Part shown: piece after piece, positions 61,284 through 64,000 of the stretch | Layout: each line of letters opens with the position of its first letter | Position numbering within the stretch: the stretch's first letter is position 1 | Position numbers and translations under genes: made by a program | Notes under the pieces: generated by a model | What the model was told of the DNA's origin: nothing | Databases searched by the model: none | Seen by the model: only the letters and a program-made list of their open reading frames with translations | DNA from: Alphaproteobacteria bacterium | GTDB lineage: Bacteria > Pseudomonadota > Alphaproteobacteria > SMXP01 | Direction: 5' to 3' | Length of the DNA: 64,000 nucleotides | Assembly (NCBI GenBank): GCA_028285305.1 | Contig: JANQPV010000065.1 | Coordinates: 1-64,000 of the forward strand

Positions 61284-62981
61284 ATGACTGAAGTAACCGG
61301 AGCACAGCCGACCGCATCTGCAGCGCGTTGGCGGCGCATTGCCGATTCCGTATTCGACAGGGCGCCCTTGATCACTGCGGCCTTGGCTTTTTTGGCGGGA
61401 GCCGTTTCCCTCCTTTCGGCCGCGAACCCTGAACCGCTCCTAAAGCCCGCCGGGCTTTTCGGCCATCTGCTTGACGAGTGGCCAAACATCGCTGAGGCGG
61501 GTGCCGGCGTCGCTTTCATGGCCCTCGCCGTTGGCCTCAGACGGCGCATGCGGAATGCTTGGTGGGTGTGCCTCCTCTTAGCCGTGCACGGACTTGTCTT
61601 GTCCCTTTACTTTCACGGTCATCCGCCCGAAATCATCCTCCATTTGGGCCTTGCCGGATTTCTTTTGGCCTCCAAGAACGCCTTCTACAGACGGTCTGGG
61701 TTGGAACAAATCCGCTTCACGCGTCGATGGTTTGCGGCAGTCGGTGGCGTCTTTTTCTGCGCCGTGGTCGGAGCCGCTCTGTGGGCGGGGCATCGGACAG
61801 ACTTTGAGGCGGCTCCTTGGTGGGCCCTCGTGACGGACCCCATGATGGGAAAGGCGGGACGCGCCGTTGCGGTTGCGGGGGGCGTGCTCGCGCTCCTGGC
61901 CTTTATCCGTTTCGTTGCAAAACCGGCCCCTCTCCAACTGACACCGCCAGGTGACGAAGACTTTGTCAAAGTCGCCGACATTCTTACTCATGCCGAAGGG
62001 CCGAGACCGGATGCGGTACTGGCCTATTCCGGAGACAAGAGCTTTCTCTTTACTCCTGAGAAAGATGCTTTTTTGATGTATGCATCGTCCGGTGGCGGAT
62101 TGATTTCCATGGGTGGACCGGTTGGACCCAAGGCAAAGTGGCGGCCGCTGCTGGCGATGTTCCGGGACCACGCGGCCCGGGAAGGTGTTCGCCCCGCTGT
62201 CTACGCGGCACCGCCCGAGTTGCTGCCCGATTTGTTGGACCTCGGGTTTCGCGTCGAGAAGATCGGTGAGAACGCCATTTTGGACTTGCCTGACTTCACA
62301 TTGTCGGGGCGCAAGCGCGAAGTCATCCGGCGCGGCCGGCGCAAACTCGCAGAACGCCAAGGGGCAAGCTTTACCCTGCATTTGCCTCCACACGACGAGG
62401 CGCTGCTCGACCGGTTGTCGCCCACGTCAACCGCATGGTTGGAGGATCAAAACGGTGACGAGAAGGCCTTTTCGTTGGGCAAGTTCGATCCAGACTTTTT
62501 GAACACCTGCCCGATTGGCGTCGTTGAGCGTGAAGGCGAAGTCATCGCGTTTGGAAGCCTTTGGACGACACCGGACAAGGGCTGGGCGGCCATTGATCTC
62601 ATGCGCTATCATCCGGAGCGTTCTCCTACCAATACGATGGACTTTTTGCTCGTTGAGTTGATCTTGTGGGCCAAGGAACAGGGCTACAAAAAGTTCGATC
62701 TTGCCATGGCCCCGCTTTCGGGACTTGCAGAGGGCGACCACGCCCCCTTGTTCGCCCGATTGGGCCGGATGATCTATGAGCACGGAGAGCGGATCTATAA
62801 TTTCCGCGGGTTGAAACGGTTTAAGCAAAAGTTCGATCCCTGGTGGGAGCCACGCTATCTGGCCGCTCCTGGACCCTGGTCCCTGCCGGTCATTCTGGCC
62901 GAAGCTGCAGTGCTGACCAATGGCATGCCATCGGTCAGCAAGGGCAAGAATGGGAAGACGAGTTCGAACGGACGCGGCTAG
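61284..62981 (+). CDS. Phosphatidylglycerol aminoacyltransferase-like (MprF C-terminal domain, DUF2156)
   Basis: 565 aa: about six spans (residues 20-230), then a DUF2156 catalytic domain (about 245-540), with FTPEKDAFLMYASSGGGLISMGGPVG, the DLPDFTLSGRKREVIRRGRRKLAERQG segment and KFDLAMAPLSGL. DUF2156 transfers lysine or alanine from tRNA to phosphatidylglycerol. Full MprF has a 14-span flippase-plus-synthase membrane part; here that region is short, so no flippase domain is seen. GAGGG (61276-61280) precedes the ATG. Probably cotranscribed with the hydrolase upstream. Confidence 0.83.
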   Translation: MTEVTGAQPTASAARWRRIADSVFDRAPLITAALAFLAGAVSLLSAANPEPLLKPAGLFGHLLDEWPNIAEAGAGVAFMALAVGLRRRMRNAWWVCLLLAVHGLVLSLYFHGHPPEIILHLGLAGFLLASKNAFYRRSGLEQIRFTRRWFAAVGGVFFCAVVGAALWAGHRTDFEAAPWWALVTDPMMGKAGRAVAVAGGVLALLAFIRFVAKPAPLQLTPPGDEDFVKVADILTHAEGPRPDAVLAYSGDKSFLFTPEKDAFLMYASSGGGLISMGGPVGPKAKWRPLLAMFRDHAAREGVRPAVYAAPPELLPDLLDLGFRVEKIGENAILDLPDFTLSGRKREVIRRGRRKLAERQGASFTLHLPPHDEALLDRLSPTSTAWLEDQNGDEKAFSLGKFDPDFLNTCPIGVVEREGEVIAFGSLWTTPDKGWAAIDLMRYHPERSPTNTMDFLLVELILWAKEQGYKKFDLAMAPLSGLAEGDHAPLFARLGRMIYEHGERIYNFRGLKRFKQKFDPWWEPRYLAAPGPWSLPVILAEAAVLTNGMPSVSKGKNGKTSSNGRG

Positions 62982-63263
62982 CGATTCGACCGGCTTTTCA
63001 TGGTCCCTCTTTGGTCCTCCGATGTCCCATAACCGAAGGCCTTCTCCTCGGAGGACGCTTGTTCGTTGGACACGCAAATCCAGGAACCGGCATTTCTCCG
63101 CTCGGTACTCGTTTCGCTCGATTGGCAGGGGAATAAGAAAGTTTGAAATACAGCGGACCACCAAGCCTCTCGTTCCCAGCAGGGAGGTTGCGCACCTGGA
63201 AGAAGAGAGATATGAGGTCTTCCCTTCTTGGCCATCCGAGCATCTATTCCAGGGGCCCCTCTC

Positions 63264-64000
63264 ATGACATTTCTGACGGCGCTTCTGCCGGTCATCGCGC
63301 TTGTGGCTTTAGGGCGTGTCTTGGCCTCCCTGAACGTGTTGTCTCGAGACGGCTGGCAGGCGATCGAACGCCTCAGCCTTATGGTGCTTTTTCCGGCGCT
63401 CATCATTCTTGTGCTGAGCACGGCTGAGTTTGAAAAAGCGCCACTGTTTGTTGCCCTGTCCCTTATCGGTGCACAACTGCTCATGGGCGCAGTCGCCCTT
63501 CTTGCAGCTTTGGTTCCGCGTCTCTCCAGGCCCGCCGTAGGCTCTATCATCCAATCGAACGTACGCTGGAACACCTTCATTGCACTTTCGCTCGCGGGCT
63601 CTTTGTACGGAGCAGAAGGCGTGGCAATCATGGCGATCATTTCAGCTTGCATGATTCCCACAGCAAACATTTTATCCGTCTACGGGTTTAGTCACTTCGG
63701 TGATAACGGAGAGAGCAGACGCAATCCCTTCGGCGAAATGCTTCGCAATCCTTTGATCATAGCCTGTGCGATCGGACTTTCCTTGAATGTTCTTAAAATA
63801 CCGCCAACAGGCCTGGCGGAAGAAGTTCTAGAACTCTTGTCCAGAGGAACGGTTCCACTGGGGCTTCTGGCCGCCGGCGCTGGGATCAACTTCGCGTCCT
63901 TGTGGGCGGGAAAGCTTCAAGTGATCCTTTGGTCCGTCGTCCGCCTCTTGGGTTTGCCGATTATTGCCGGTGCCGTTGCAGTCCTCTTGGGTGTGGGCGG
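63264..64000 (+). CDS. AEC family transporter (runs off the window)
   Basis: Partial; 245 codons are in view. ATG at 63264. The frame reads MTFLTALLPVIALVALGRV, then SLMVLFPALIILVLS, RWNTFIALSLAGSL and PLGLLAAGAGINFASLW, matching the auxin-efflux-carrier (AEC) family with about six spans in the visible part. Relatives export dicarboxylates or auxin-like acids; the substrate is open. No Shine-Dalgarno stronger than AGGGGCC is seen. It lies about 280 bp after the MprF-like gene, with nothing called between. Confidence 0.8.
   Translation, partial: MTFLTALLPVIALVALGRVLASLNVLSRDGWQAIERLSLMVLFPALIILVLSTAEFEKAPLFVALSLIGAQLLMGAVALLAALVPRLSRPAVGSIIQSNVRWNTFIALSLAGSLYGAEGVAIMAIISACMIPTANILSVYGFSHFGDNGESRRNPFGEMLRNPLIIACAIGLSLNVLKIPPTGLAEEVLELLSRGTVPLGLLAAGAGINFASLWAGKLQVILWSVVRLLGLPIIAGAVAVLLGVG

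Noticed and set aside
62978-63670. 230-codon minus-strand frame at the right end
   Set aside because: It overlaps the AEC transporter, whose plus-strand frame has clear membrane spans; the antisense frame has none.
1-64000. tRNA, rRNA, CRISPR arrays and transposases
   Set aside because: I looked for tRNA-like T-loops, direct-repeat arrays and transposase motifs, and found none. Short tRNAs could be missed by eye.

Overview
The window looks like chromosomal DNA of an alphaproteobacterium, probably Hyphomicrobiales (Rhizobiales) or a close relative such as Parvibaculales. The support is the gene content: CheR/ChpT, DUF1134 (EipA), DUF4167, an ATPase zeta-type DUF1476 protein, PtsP (EI-Ntr), the ethylmalonyl-CoA pathway pair ccr/ecm, and the order clpB, DUF4167, prmC, prfA, rodZ-like, ptsP, lysC, ubiG, which is familiar from that group. 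GC looks to be in the mid-50s percent by eye. I see no rRNA, tRNA, CRISPR array or insertion sequence. This assignment is inference; no database was searched.

Layout. 1-3.5 kb holds a stand-alone DUF1476 gene, a CheY-like regulator with cheR, and chpT. 3.6-20 kb is core housekeeping: cysQ, eipA-like, an M23 peptidase, clpB, DUF4167, prmC-prfA, rodZ-like, ptsP-lysC, ubiG and a thioredoxin. 20-34 kb is carbon metabolism: a homocysteine methyltransferase, a Rieske oxygenase, a hydrolase, ecm diverging from ccr, a DUF3857/transglutaminase protein, then a bicarbonate transporter (SbtA) facing its PII-like regulator (SbtB). 34-48 kb is an accessory region: TetR-controlled oxidoreductases (IorAB, an SDR, a beta-hydroxyacid dehydrogenase), a second TetR followed by an acyl-CoA-dehydrogenase-like flavoenzyme and a carboxymuconolactone-decarboxylase-like protein, several small membrane-anchored proteins, and an SDR/membrane-protein fusion coupled to a CDP-alcohol phosphatidyltransferase. 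48.7-54 kb is surface polysaccharide (glycosyltransferase, Wzx-like flippase, acyltransferase). 54-64 kb has a PQQ-type sugar dehydrogenase, an aromatic catabolic operon (FAD monooxygenase, FAH hydrolase, CMD, GST) with a divergent TetR, an anchored alpha/beta hydrolase with an MprF-like lipid aminoacyltransferase, and a truncated AEC transporter at the edge.

The most interesting signals are: (1) two paralogous TetR genes 19 kb apart, each preceded by palindromes of the form TGAC-N4-GTCA (three related sites spaced exactly 16 bp at one locus, two sites 33 bp apart at the other), suggesting a two-locus regulon; (2) five small, single-membrane-anchor proteins that look like divergent members of one split-barrel (Ddn/DUF385-like) family, two of them with a CxxC; (3) an SbtA/SbtB bicarbonate system within 6 kb of a CO2-fixing crotonyl-CoA carboxylase; (4) unusual fusions (SDR plus a polytopic membrane domain; transglutaminase plus TM plus an SRPBCC-like domain).
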